From Demetria terragena DSM 11295 (GTDB lineage Bacteria; Actinomycetota; Actinomycetes; Actinomycetales; Dermatophilaceae), in NCBI RefSeq assembly GCF_000376825.1, contig NZ_AQXW01000004.1:2418001-2482000 (forward strand): a DNA stretch of 64,000 bases. Reading direction: 5' to 3'. Both the position numbers and the translations under genes were made by a program. The notes under the pieces were generated by a model. It saw only the letters and a list, made by a program, of their open reading frames with translations. It did not search any database and was not told the DNA's origin. This document shows, one piece after another, positions 50,303-58,627 of the stretch. Every line of letters starts with the position of its first letter. Positions within the stretch are counted from its first letter, which is position 1.

Positions 50303-51892
50303 GTGTCTGGTGATGGACGGCTCTCGCACGACCTCTTACCCGGGGAGAAGGCACCCCAAGACGCCTGCGGCGTCTTCGGTGTCTGGGCTCCCGGAGAAGA
50401 CGTCGCCAAACTGACCTACTTCGGCCTCTATGCGCTGCAACACCGCGGCCAGGAATCAGCCGGAATCGCGACCAGCGACGGACGCAGCATCCTGGTCTAC
50501 AAGGACATGGGCCTGGTCAGCCAGGTCTTCGATGAATCCAGCCTCAACTCCCTCCGCGGTCACCTCGCCGTGGGCCACACGCGCTACTCGACCACCGGTG
50601 GCAGCACCTGGGAGAACGCCCAGCCCACTCTCGGCGGGCACGAAGGCGGCACCGTCGCGCTGACCCACAACGGCAACCTCGTCAACACCGTCGAACTGCG
50701 CGAGTTGGTCAACGAACGCACCGACCCCAGGCGTCGCGGGGAGCTGGGCCGTGGGAACACCAGCGACACCGCGCTGATTACGGCGCTCCTGACCGCCAAC
50801 CCGGACCAAACGGTCACCGACGCGGCCATGGAAATCCTTCCCAAGGTGCGCGGCGCGTACTGCTTGGCGTTCATGGACGAAAGCACGCTGTATGCCGCGC
50901 GCGACCCGCAAGGCGTCCGTCCGCTCGCGCTTGGCCGGCTCGAACGAGGCTGGGCTGTCGCCTCAGAGACCGCGGCACTGCAGACCATCGGCGCCAGTGT
51001 CGTTCGTGAGGTCGAACCCGGCGAACTCATCTGCATCGATGAGGACGGGCTGCGGAGCTACAAATTCGCCGAACCGCAGCCAAAGGGTTGCGTCTTCGAA
51101 TACGTCTACCTCGCCCGACCCGATGCCGTCATCCGCGGTCGAGTCGTGCACGAGGCCCGCGTCGACATGGGGCGCCAACTCGCCCGCGAGCACCCCGTCG
51201 AAGCCGACATGGTCATCGGTGTCCCAGAGTCTGGTGTCCCCGCCGCGACCGGGTATGCCCAAGAAAGCGGCCTCCCGTTTGGTCAGGGCTTCGTGAAGAA
51301 CGCCTACGTCGGTCGTACCTTCATTCAGCCCAGCCAGACACTTCGACAACTCGGCATCCGGTTGAAGCTCAACCCGCTTGAGCACGCCATCAAGGGCAAA
51401 CGGCTTGTCGTGATTGATGACTCAATTGTCCGAGGCAACACCCAGCGCGCCCAGATCCGGATGCTTCGCGAGGCAGGTGCGGCCGAGGTGCACGTACGCA
51501 TCTCCTCACCGCCGGTGAAGTGGCCCTGCTTCTACGGCATCGACTTCGCGACCCGTGCCGAGCTCGTTGCCAACGGTCTCGACACCGACGCGATCTGCGC
51601 CTCGATCGGTGCTGACTCCCTGGGATACATCTCCGAGGAGGGCATGATCGAGGCGACCGACCAGCCCGCGGAAACCCTCTGCGCCGCGTGCTTTAACGGG
51701 ACCTACCCCATTGGTCTGCCCGAGGAGAGCGCCATCGGCAAGCACGTGCTCGAGACCCTGCCGATGGACGTTCAGACCGGGCACGACCGGTCAATCCAGC
51801 ACCGACCGGAGGATTCCGTCTCGCGCGCGGACGCCGAAGGTGTCTCCACGGGAGTGGGCGCCGGCGCGTCAAACGCCCTTCTTCACCCCTGA
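50303..51892 (+). CDS. purF: Amidophosphoribosyltransferase
   Basis: First committed step of purine synthesis: PRPP plus glutamine to phosphoribosylamine. 529 residues. The chain has a 21-residue leader and then ACGVFG with Cys22 as the future N-terminal nucleophile after propeptide removal. Glutaminase signature YALQHRGQESAGIA, the PRPP loop VVIDDSIVRGNTQ near 370, and C-terminal GYISEEGMIEAT plus CAACFNGTYP (Cys ligands of the iron-sulphur cluster type) are seen. GTG at 50303, six bases after CAGACT. purM follows after 51 bases. Confidence 0.97.
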   Translation: MSGDGRLSHDLLPGEKAPQDACGVFGVWAPGEDVAKLTYFGLYALQHRGQESAGIATSDGRSILVYKDMGLVSQVFDESSLNSLRGHLAVGHTRYSTTGGSTWENAQPTLGGHEGGTVALTHNGNLVNTVELRELVNERTDPRRRGELGRGNTSDTALITALLTANPDQTVTDAAMEILPKVRGAYCLAFMDESTLYAARDPQGVRPLALGRLERGWAVASETAALQTIGASVVREVEPGELICIDEDGLRSYKFAEPQPKGCVFEYVYLARPDAVIRGRVVHEARVDMGRQLAREHPVEADMVIGVPESGVPAATGYAQESGLPFGQGFVKNAYVGRTFIQPSQTLRQLGIRLKLNPLEHAIKGKRLVVIDDSIVRGNTQRAQIRMLREAGAAEVHVRISSPPVKWPCFYGIDFATRAELVANGLDTDAICASIGADSLGYISEEGMIEATDQPAETLCAACFNGTYPIGLPEESAIGKHVLETLPMDVQTGHDRSIQHRPEDSVSRADAEGVSTGVGAGASNALLHP

Positions 51893-51943
51893 AACCAAGC
51901 GCGACAAAGCCCCCAGCACGACACATAGGAGCCCGCACATCCC

Positions 51944-53059
51944 ATGAGCCAGACGCCGATCACGTACGCATCCGCCGGAGTCGACGTCGAGGCGGGCGAC
52001 AAGGCTGTGGAGCTCATGAAAGACGCGGTACGCCGCGCCCAGCGCCCCGAGGTGCTCGGCGGGCTTGGCGGTTTCGCGGGCCTATTCGACGCCTCCGCGC
52101 TCGCCAAGATGTCCCAGCCGGTGCTCGCGACCTCGACCGACGGGGTGGGCACCAAGGTGGCCATCGCTCAAGCGATGGACCGGCACGACACCATCGGGTA
52201 CGACCTCGTAGGCATGGTCGTTGACGACATCGTGTGTTGCGGCGCCGAACCGCTGTTCATGACCGACTACATCGCCACCGGCAAGGTCGTCCCCGAGCGC
52301 ATCGCCGCCATCGTGTCCGGCATCGCTGCCGCCTGTGAACAGGCAGGGGTCGCCTTGATCGGCGGAGAGACGGCCGAGCACCCCGGGCTCCTGGAGCCGG
52401 AAGAATACGACGTCGCAGGCGCCGCCACGGGCGTTGTAGAGCGGGCAGACCTGCTCACGGCCGACCGCGTCCAGGTCGGGGACGCTGTCTTGGCGCTGGG
52501 CTCATCCGGCCTGCATTCCAACGGTTACAGCCTCGTACGGCGGGTATTCGCCGCCGCCGGATGGGCGCTGGATCGGGACGTACCCGAACTGGGCGGCACC
52601 TTGGGCGACGCGCTCATGACACCCACCACGGTCTACACCAGCGACCTGCTCAACCTCATCCGTACCGATGGGGTCGACATTCACGCACTGTCACACGTCA
52701 CAGGCGGAGGGTTGGCTGCCAACCTGGCGCGCGTCCTGCCGGAGGGTGTTCTCGCCCGAGTTGATCGCAGCACTTGGGCGCCTGCGCCGATCTTTGACCT
52801 CGTGCAGCGACTAGGCAACGTGCCACAGTCCGATATCGAGCGCACGCTCAACCAGGGCGTCGGGTTCTGTGTCGTGCTCCCGTCCGACCAGGCCGACCGC
52901 GCCGCCGACATCGCACGGCAGCGCGGACTTGAGGCATGGGTGATGGGAGAAGTCCTGGATCGCTCAGCTGGTGACGGCGCACAGGACCGCGGCGAGATCG
53001 TCGCCGGCGCTAAGGGTGCTGCTGGCGGCGCCTGCCAACTCGTGGGCTCTCATTCGTGA
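51944..53059 (+). CDS. purM: Phosphoribosylformylglycinamidine cyclo-ligase (AIR synthetase)
   Basis: Closes the imidazole ring of FGAM with ATP. 371 residues. Motifs: ITYASAGVDVEAGDKAV at the start, LGGFAGLFD, VLATSTDGVGTKVAIAQ near 63, DLVGMVVDDIVCCGAEPLFMTDYIATGK, ALIGGETAEHPG and ALSHVTGGGLAANLARVLP. Ends in a gly/ala-rich extension of about 20 residues (AGDGAQDRGEIVAGAKGAAGGAC). Operon with purF; hairpin terminator follows the stop. Confidence 0.97.
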   Translation: MSQTPITYASAGVDVEAGDKAVELMKDAVRRAQRPEVLGGLGGFAGLFDASALAKMSQPVLATSTDGVGTKVAIAQAMDRHDTIGYDLVGMVVDDIVCCGAEPLFMTDYIATGKVVPERIAAIVSGIAAACEQAGVALIGGETAEHPGLLEPEEYDVAGAATGVVERADLLTADRVQVGDAVLALGSSGLHSNGYSLVRRVFAAAGWALDRDVPELGGTLGDALMTPTTVYTSDLLNLIRTDGVDIHALSHVTGGGLAANLARVLPEGVLARVDRSTWAPAPIFDLVQRLGNVPQSDIERTLNQGVGFCVVLPSDQADRAADIARQRGLEAWVMGEVLDRSAGDGAQDRGEIVAGAKGAAGGACQLVGSHS

Positions 53060-53071
53060 GACAAGCATCAG

Positions 53072-53097
53072 CGCATCGAGCCCGAAGGCTCGATGCG
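53072..53097. terminator. Hairpin terminator between convergent purM and DUF3073
   Basis: CGCATCGAGCC and its inverse (11 bp) close on a CGAA tetraloop, 12 bases after the purM stop. Confidence 0.75.
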
Positions 53098-53126
53098 GTG
53101 AAAGCTCACATCAGGAGTGGCGACCG

Positions 53127-53315
53127 TTAGCGGTCGCCTGCGGTCCATTTTTCATAGTCGTCACCCTCATCGCTCTGGGTGTCACGGGGCTCTTCAGCCC
53201 TAGGTGACGAAGCGCGAAGCTCGCGCTCGAGAGCGTTCAGGTCGGTATCGGGGGAGAAATACTTCAACTCCCGAGCAACCTTGGTCTGTTTTGCCTTGGC
53301 CCGGCCGCGCCCCAT
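53127..53315 (-). CDS. DUF3073 protein
   Basis: 62 residues: MGRGRAKAKQTKVARELKYFSPDTDLNALERELRA, the constant family core, followed by an acidic tail ending DDYEKWTAGDR. Found next to purM across actinobacteria, and the context here agrees. Very basic start and acidic end; function unknown. ATG at 53315 follows AGAGGGGG by seven bases; a frame from 53363 is an unsupported extension. A GGCACT-acgc-AGTGCC hairpin lies upstream at 53359-53374 and may mark its promoter region. Confidence 0.93.
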   Translation of the reverse strand: MGRGRAKAKQTKVARELKYFSPDTDLNALERELRASSPRAEEPRDTQSDEGDDYEKWTAGDR

Positions 53316-53483
53316 GGCGAGACCCCCTCTGTGTGTTGCCCAGAGCGGTTGCAATACCGGCACTACGCAGTGCCAGCATCACTCACGGCTCCTGGGGATC
53401 CTGAGTTCCTGTCGTAGCACAAACCGTACATCAGTCCGTGCCGTGACCTGACATCGGACTCACCGACCGGCCGCCGCCCGAAA

Positions 53484-54134
53484 CTACTCGTCGTCGCGGA
53501 GGCGCCGCCGCGCGAACATCCCAGCGCCCACTAGGCCCAACGCGGCGACTACAGCGAGACCAATGACGATGACAGGGCGGTTGCTGGTCGCGTCGGTATC
53601 GACGGTGGTGGTGGGTGCCATCGTCGGCTCGGAGGTGCCTTCTGAGGCCGCATTGTCCGAAGCGCTAGGAGTCTCTGCGCCGCCTCCGACGCCACCGGAG
53701 GACTTCTCCGCTGCTGAACTGGCCGTGGACGGTGCGGCGCTGCTCGTGGCGGAACTCGTGGTGCTTTTCCCGCGCACCGTAAAGGACAAGGTGCCTGAGA
53801 TGGGGTGTCCGTCGCTGGAGGTGACCCGCCAGGTGACGGCGTACTTTCCCGGGCTTGAGGCATCCAGCGCCTGGACGACCTTGGCGCCATCGGCCTTGGG
53901 CTCACCCGAGGAAGCGGGGGAACCATCGGGCCCCTTGACCTCGACCCTCGACCCAGTAGGCAAGATCTCTGCGCTGTAGGTCAGCGTGAGGTTCTTCGGC
54001 GCCGACACGGTGGCGCCGTCCGCCGGGTCGGAGGAGAGGAGTCGGTCATGCGCGGCGGCGGTGCCCGCCATCGCGAACGAGAGGCCGCAGGTGGCCAGAA
54101 CCAGGACGATGAGGGCGCGGATATGTTTCAGCAC
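53484..54134 (-). CDS. CopC-domain copper-binding membrane protein
   Basis: 216 residues. Sec signal (LKHIRALIVLVLATCGLSFAMAGTAAA) cleaved before HDRLLSSDPADG, giving an N-terminal His ligand in the mature protein; CopC beta-sandwich (TVSAPKNLTLTYSAEILPTGSRVEVKGPDG, WRVTSSDGHPISGTLSFTVRG with the second His), then a Ser/Ala-rich linker and a C-terminal membrane helix (VIVIGLAVVAALGLVGAGMFARR) with an acidic-basic tail. Binds copper outside the membrane. GTG at 54134, six bases after CACAAT, suggests a leaderless start; no CopD domain is fused or adjacent. Confidence 0.92.
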   Translation of the reverse strand: MLKHIRALIVLVLATCGLSFAMAGTAAAHDRLLSSDPADGATVSAPKNLTLTYSAEILPTGSRVEVKGPDGSPASSGEPKADGAKVVQALDASSPGKYAVTWRVTSSDGHPISGTLSFTVRGKSTTSSATSSAAPSTASSAAEKSSGGVGGGAETPSASDNAASEGTSEPTMAPTTTVDTDATSNRPVIVIGLAVVAALGLVGAGMFARRRLRDDE

Positions 54135-54245
54135 GACGTCATTGTGGCTGGTTGACCTGGGAGGAGACTCTTGGGCCCATGCGGACCGTCCGGGCAAAGA
54201 CGAGCGGCTCGCAACCTGTGGGCTGCGAGCCGCTCGTGTGGGTGG

Positions 54246-54318
54246 TGGCCAGGGACGGGGTCGAACCGCCGACCTAACGATTTTCAGTCGTTCGCTCTAC
54301 CAACTGAGCTACCTGGCC
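54246..54318 (-). tRNA. tRNA-Phe (anticodon GAA)
   Basis: 73-base gene; acceptor stem GGCCAGG/CCTGGCC with discriminator A, D-loop GCTCAGTTGGTAGAGC, anticodon loop CTGAAAA, T-arm GGCGGTTCGACCCCG-like. Last gene of the Glu-Asp-Phe set transcribed on the minus strand. Confidence 0.95.
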
Positions 54319-54376
54319 AGGTGGTGCCCTTCGGCGCGCCCTTCGCAAGCTTAAGGCTTGCTCAGGACGGCGCTGG

Positions 54377-54450
54377 CGACCCCGACGGGACTCGAACCCG
54401 CGACCTCCGCCGTGACAGGGCGGCGCGCTAACCAACTGCGCTACGGGGCC
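54377..54450 (-). tRNA. tRNA-Asp (anticodon GTC)
   Basis: 74-base gene; acceptor GGCCCCG/CGGGGTC (one G-U pair) with discriminator G, anticodon loop CTGTCAC, T-loop GGTTCGAGTCC. Sits between tRNA-Glu and tRNA-Phe. Confidence 0.95.
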
Positions 54451-54473
54451 TTGCGTGCAAGGCCGTTCTTGCG

Positions 54474-54546
54474 TATCCCCAACGGGATTCGAACCCGTGC
54501 TACCGCCGTGAAAGGGCGGGGTCCTAGGCCGCTAGACGATGGGGAC
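54474..54546 (-). tRNA. tRNA-Glu (anticodon TTC)
   Basis: 73-base gene; acceptor GTCCCCA/TGGGGAT, D-arm TCGTCTAGCGGCCTAGGAC, anticodon loop CTTTCAC, T-loop GGTTCGAATCC. First in the cluster, 23 bases before tRNA-Asp. tRNA-Glu is also the activating substrate used by class I lanthipeptide dehydratases. Confidence 0.95.
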
Positions 54547-54655
54547 CTTGTCCAACTTCGGTCCCAATCCGCCAAGCCGGGCCTGGTTCCGTCGAGGACT
54601 TGCGAAAGCATACGGGGTAGTTTGCCCAACCGCCAAAACGGCTCCTACGGCCCTG

Positions 54656-55675
54656 TTATGACGCCTTTGCCCACGCGAGAAGTTGGTCCCTCTCCCACGT
54701 GTTGATGATGCGGTCGATGGGTACGCCGAGCCGCTCAGCCCGCTCGCAGCCGTACTGCAGGAAGTCCAGTTGTCCGGGGGCGTGGGCGTCGCTGTCGATG
54801 CTGAAAAGGCAACCGCTCTCGATGGCCAATGACAGCAGGTCATCGGGCGGGTCGCAGCGTTCCGGGCGGCTGTTGATCTCGACGGCCGTGTGGTGCTCAG
54901 CGCACGCCGCAAACACCGCACTGGCATCAAATTGCGACTGCGGACGGGTCCCGCGTTCTCCGGTGACGAGGCGACCGGTGCAGTGGCCAAGGATGTTGAC
55001 GCGCGGGTTTGATGCCGCTGCGACCATTCGCTGAGTCATGGCAGCGGGGCCCATCTTGAGTTTGGAATGCACAGAGGCGACCCGCACGTCCAGCCGGTCC
55101 AACATGGCGTCGCTCTGGTCCAGGTCACCTTCGTCGAGGATGTCGACCTCAATCCCCTTGAGGAGAGTGAAGTTGTCGCCCAGGTGCTCGTTGATCCGGT
55201 CGATCACGCCGAGTTGGCGAGTTAACCGCTCCTTCGAGAGCCCATTGGCGACCCGAAGTCGAGGCGAGTGGTCGGTGAGCACGAGATAGTCGTGCCCCAA
55301 CTCCATTGCGGTAGCAACCATTTCCTCGATCGGAGATCCACCATCGCTCCAGTCGGAGTGCGAATGGCAGTCCCCGCGCAGCGCCTCGTGGTACGCCTCG
55401 CCGCCCTCGACAAGACGACCGAGGTTCTTTGCCTCCAGGTCGGACAGATAACTCGGGATGTCTCCGGCAAGCGCCTGCCGAACGACGGACTCGGTCGACT
55501 TCCCGATGCCGGGCAGTTCGGACAGAGTGTTGTTCGCCGCGCGGGCCTCCAAGTCGGGCCGGGGCGTACGTACGACCGTGTCCGCCGCAGACCGGAAGGC
55601 TTTGACCCGATAGGACCCGGCGCGAGATCGCTCCAGCAGAAAAGCGATCCGACGAAGCGCATCCAGAGGTTCCAT
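54656..55675 (-). CDS. PHP-domain phosphoesterase with helix-hairpin-helix N-terminus
   Basis: 339 residues. N-terminal region like DNA polymerase X (LDALRRIAFLLERSRAGSYRVKAFRSAADTV, then LSELPGIGKSTESVVRQAL with the HhH GIG) and a C-terminal PHP domain with metal-binding GDCHSHSDWSDGG (His-x-His), VLTDHSPRL, KGIEVDIL, VASVHSKL, LGHCTGR, EINSRPERCDPP and IDSDAHAPGQLDFL. Predicted metal-dependent phosphoesterase, possibly on DNA ends or a small phosphate ester. ATG at 55675 is the family start; the open frame to the left continues through tandem repeats and is not coding. Confidence 0.9.
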   Translation of the reverse strand: MEPLDALRRIAFLLERSRAGSYRVKAFRSAADTVVRTPRPDLEARAANNTLSELPGIGKSTESVVRQALAGDIPSYLSDLEAKNLGRLVEGGEAYHEALRGDCHSHSDWSDGGSPIEEMVATAMELGHDYLVLTDHSPRLRVANGLSKERLTRQLGVIDRINEHLGDNFTLLKGIEVDILDEGDLDQSDAMLDRLDVRVASVHSKLKMGPAAMTQRMVAAASNPRVNILGHCTGRLVTGERGTRPQSQFDASAVFAACAEHHTAVEINSRPERCDPPDDLLSLAIESGCLFSIDSDAHAPGQLDFLQYGCERAERLGVPIDRIINTWERDQLLAWAKAS

Positions 55676-55690
55676 GCCGTCGAGCCTCCC

Positions 55691-55781
55691 ACGTCGGTCG
55701 AGCGTTGAAACGTCGGTCGAGCGTTGAAACGTCGGTCGAGCGTTGAAACGCCGGTCGAGCGTTGAAACGCCGGTCGAGCTT
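55691..55781. repeat. Tandem array of a 19-bp unit
   Basis: ACG[TC]CGGTCGAGCGTTGAA repeats head to tail at 55691, 55710, 55729, 55748 and (partial) 55767, with only a T/C change. No spacers, so not CRISPR. Lies directly upstream of the PHP gene start (ends 15 bases from it) and would be in its 5' region. Confidence 0.9.
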
Positions 55782-55924
55782 GTCGAGACCCCATACCCCC
55801 GCGCTCCGCCGGGAATACGAGCGCGACGCAACCATCCGCCCTCCTCGGCTAGCGCCTCGGCGGGCTCCCGCCAGACCCAGCCAGCGCCGCGCTCGTCCTC
55901 CCGCCTCCGCGCTCGTGCGCCCCC

Positions 55925-56320
55925 AACGCCGGTCGAGCAGGTGGGAACGCAGTGATCCACCGTGTCGAGACCACTCACCGGGGGTCTCGACACGGCTCGC
56001 GCTAGGGCGCTCGCCTGCTCGACCGGCGTTGGGTGGGTCTCGACACGGCTCGCGCTAGGGCGCTCGCCTGCTCGACCGGCGTTGGGTGGGTCTCGACACG
56101 GCTCGCGCTAGGGCGCTCGCCTGCTCGACCGGCGTTGGGTGGGTCTCGACACGGCTCGACCGGCGTGAGTTGGCGCTCGCCTGCTCGACCGGCGTTGGGG
56201 GTCTCGACACGGCTCGCGCTAGGGCGCTCGCCTGCTCGACCAGCGTTGGGTTGGTCTCGACGCGGCTCGACCGGCGGGGGTTGGTCTCGACCAGCGGGGA
56301 GAGGGCGACACTCGACGCGG
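55925..56320. repeat. Tandem array of a 53-bp unit with internal dyad
   Basis: Units starting GTCTCGACACGG occur at 55984, 56037, 56090 and 56143 (53 bases apart), then degenerate copies at 56201, 56254 and 56284. Each contains GGCTCGCGCTAGGGCGCTCGCC and ends CTGCTCGACCGGCGTTGGG; GGTCTCGA near the start pairs imperfectly with GCTCGACC near the end. The stretch between the arrays (55782-55924) shows related fragments and no gene. The array abuts the start of the next gene. Confidence 0.9.
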
Positions 56321-56335
56321 CTAGAGTCGGGCAGC

Positions 56336-56812
56336 ATGCGAACCTGGTTGGCACCTCTCGTGATGGTGCTCGTGCTGCTGTGGGTGTGGTGGATGCGCCG
56401 GCAGTTGCGCACTGCCTACCTCGGTCGGCTCGTGGCCGCAGCCCGTGGACGCGAGGGGCGGGCGCGACGAATCACCACCCTTTGGCAACTTTCGGTCGCC
56501 GGAGTGGGTGCGGTCCTCATCGTCTTGGCCGGGCTTGCTGAGTGGGTTTGGGAAATGCCCGTATTGCGAATTGTGCTGGCGCTGTTCGTGATTGCGGTCG
56601 TAGTTCCGTTGGGGAGCATCGTCGCTGGGCGCGACGACTCACAGGGGCGACAGCGCAAGGTGCGCGTACGCCGCAGTGCCCAAGAGCGTCTAGCCGAGGT
56701 TGGAGCGAGTCGCGAGGTCGCGCTCGCCGTGGTGCACGCGAGTCGGCCGTTTGCCTACGTCAGTTTTGTCATGGGCATGGTCGCCTCAGTGGTGCTGGTC
56801 TGGCACGACTGA
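56336..56812 (+). CDS. Membrane protein of unknown function
   Basis: 158 residues. Helices at about 5-20 (LAPLVMVLVLLWVWWM), 50-68 (VAGVGAVLIVLAGLAEWVW), 73-93 (LRIVLALFVIAVVVPLGSIVAG) and 138-156 (AYVSFVMGMVASVVLVW), with a basic loop between (GRQRKVRVRRSAQERLAEVG). No family recognised. TAGAGT precedes the ATG by eight bases, so the promoter touches the end of the 53-bp array. The open frame continues leftward through the repeats but only because the repeats lack stops. Overlaps the convergent gene by 27 bases. Confidence 0.7.
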   Translation: MRTWLAPLVMVLVLLWVWWMRRQLRTAYLGRLVAAARGREGRARRITTLWQLSVAGVGAVLIVLAGLAEWVWEMPVLRIVLALFVIAVVVPLGSIVAGRDDSQGRQRKVRVRRSAQERLAEVGASREVALAVVHASRPFAYVSFVMGMVASVVLVWHD

Positions 56813-57304
56813 GCGCTTGGCCGGCTTCTGTTCGGCTTCCTGAAGCTCGGCGACCTTGCGCTCGGCGGCCTTGGTGATGCGGTCGGTGACTGCTCCGATG
56901 ACCACCACGACACCGGCGGCGCCAAGGGCCATGACAAGCCGCGGCCGACCGACTCCGCGGCGGGTCAAGGACTTCTCGACCCGGCGGTCGAGTTTGAGGG
57001 CCGGCTTTGAGGTGAGGAGAGTCGCGCTGCTGGCCACCGAGGCCAGCAGGAGTGCGGTGTCACCCAACGAATCGGACTTGGCCCCCGCGCGGTGCGCCAG
57101 CGGGGCTGGTTGCTTGCCGCTCGCGGGCGTCCGGCTGGAGCCCACCAACATGGCGGCGGCGGAGCCGCCGGTGTTGGTGGCGAGCAGCACCCGGCGCAGC
57201 GTACGGGGCACCCTGGCCGGCTTGAGATAGACGACCGCGCCCGCGATGGCGGCGGACGACAGGTGTTGAACGATCGGGGAACTCAACAGATTGCGGCTCG
57301 TCAT
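56786..57304 (-). CDS. Hypothetical protein with hydrophobic segments
   Basis: 172 residues. Hydrophobic stretches at about 15-27 (LSSAAIAGAVVYL), 42-58, 80-97 (GDTALLLASVASSATLLT) and a clear membrane helix near 124-140 (LVMALGAAGVVVVIGAVTD), followed by a charged amphipathic tail (ITKAAERKVAELQEAEQKPAKR) that may be a coiled coil. No family recognised. Starts four bases after the MFS stop, so it is the second gene of that unit; its 3' end overlaps the convergent membrane-protein gene. Confidence 0.65.
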   Translation of the reverse strand: MTSRNLLSSPIVQHLSSAAIAGAVVYLKPARVPRTLRRVLLATNTGGSAAAMLVGSSRTPASGKQPAPLAHRAGAKSDSLGDTALLLASVASSATLLTSKPALKLDRRVEKSLTRRGVGRPRLVMALGAAGVVVVIGAVTDRITKAAERKVAELQEAEQKPAKRSVVPDQHH

Positions 57305-57308
57305 GTGA

Positions 57309-58550
57309 TCACTCTACGAGCGCGCTGTCCGGTGCTGCGCTCGCCGTCGCGGGCGGCTCGCGTAGTGCGTGCCGCCAGATCAGAACGGTGCCGAGCATGA
57401 GAACTCCGGCGCCCACCGTGACAGCAAAGGCAGGGGTATGCCCGCCCCAGTCCGCGAGCCGCCCGGCCAGCGCGGCGCCGACGGCGTAGCCCAACCCGGT
57501 AGCCCCCGCGAGCAAGGTCATTGCCGCGCCGGTACGCCCCATCGGCGTCAGTTTCTCTGCCAGCGTGAAGGTCGTGATCATGTATGGCGCAACGGTCAGT
57601 CCAAGGATGAAAAGGACCGGCGCGAGGGCGGCGAGCGACCCGACCGCCAGCAAGGGCAGCGAGAGTAAAAGGAAGGCCAGCGCGAACCATCGGAGTCGGG
57701 AGGCGAGCGACCAGCGCGTCGGCAGGTAGGCCAGCGAGAGACCAGCGATGACACTGCCGACCCCGAGGAGTGCGTGAAACAAACCGGTCAGGCCCGGTTG
57801 CCCGACGGCGGTCGCCAGCACGTTCGTCCCGTTCTGAATTGATCCGAAAACCGAGCCAATCGCGAACTGCGCAAAGCTTAGCGTGATGATCGCGGGGGTC
57901 CACAGCGACGCGGTGCTGGCGGTGCTGCGTTCCCGCGCCGCGAAGGCCGTACGCGCGGTCGGGTGTAGCGCGAACCAACTGCCGAACACGGCCAGCAGCA
58001 CGCCGGCGGCGCATACGCTGACGGTCGAGTTGGCCGTAGCGGCGATGACGCCGACGATTGCTGGGCCGAGGACGAAGCTGGCCTCGTCGGCGGCCCCTTC
58101 ATAGGAGAACGCGACATCCATCAAGGTGTCCGACTCGCCCACTCCGGAGGTCACGGGCCGCCAGCGCGCGCGAGCCAGCGGCCCGACCTGGGGGATGAAG
58201 AGTCCGGCGCCCGCGGCGACTGCGGCAGCCCATCCCCACGCGAGGTCGGTATGGACGATGAAAACGACAGCGAGCAGTCCGGACCCGGCAATCAGTGACT
58301 GAACGAGCACGACGGTGCGTTGCCCGAGGCGGTCGGCCAGATTCCCCCAGAACATCGCACCGATGGCGTTCGCAATGGCGAGCGCGCCAGCAGTGGCACC
58401 ACCTGCTCCGTAACTGCCGGTGTCCTCAGCGACGAGCAACAGCACGCCCAATTGGCTCATCGCGAGCGGGATTCGGGCCAGGAAGGCCACGAAAATGTAC
58501 GCAGGGCCCGTGAGGCCGAACAAAGCGCGGTAACGACGCAGGGGGGACAT
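57309..58550 (-). CDS. MFS transporter
   Basis: 413 residues, twelve membrane segments. N-terminus LRRYRALFGLTGPAYIFVAFLARIPLAMSQLGVLLLVAEDTGSYG and motif-A loop FWGNLADRLGQRTVVLVQSL are typical of the actinobacterial branch with short loops. Second-half helices include VLFILGLTVAPYMITTFTLAEKLTPMGRTGAAMTLL. ATG at 58550 matches the family; the frame left of it overlaps DUF305 and is antisense. Substrate unknown. Confidence 0.85.
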   Translation of the reverse strand: MSPLRRYRALFGLTGPAYIFVAFLARIPLAMSQLGVLLLVAEDTGSYGAGGATAGALAIANAIGAMFWGNLADRLGQRTVVLVQSLIAGSGLLAVVFIVHTDLAWGWAAAVAAGAGLFIPQVGPLARARWRPVTSGVGESDTLMDVAFSYEGAADEASFVLGPAIVGVIAATANSTVSVCAAGVLLAVFGSWFALHPTARTAFAARERSTASTASLWTPAIITLSFAQFAIGSVFGSIQNGTNVLATAVGQPGLTGLFHALLGVGSVIAGLSLAYLPTRWSLASRLRWFALAFLLLSLPLLAVGSLAALAPVLFILGLTVAPYMITTFTLAEKLTPMGRTGAAMTLLAGATGLGYAVGAALAGRLADWGGHTPAFAVTVGAGVLMLGTVLIWRHALREPPATASAAPDSALVE

Positions 58551-58627
58551 GCACACTCCGGGCAGGAAACAGCGGTGGCGTGTCCACCCACCTCCAGGAG
58601 ACGCCGAAGCCCTTTGCGTGCTCCAGT

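Noticed and set aside
54246-54546. tRNA cluster as an integration (att) site
   Set aside because: No integrase gene, no direct repeat of a tRNA 3' end and no mobile genes next to it.
55691-56320. Possible CRISPR array
   Set aside because: Units are directly tandem with no unique spacers, unit lengths 19 and 53 bp, and no cas genes in the window.
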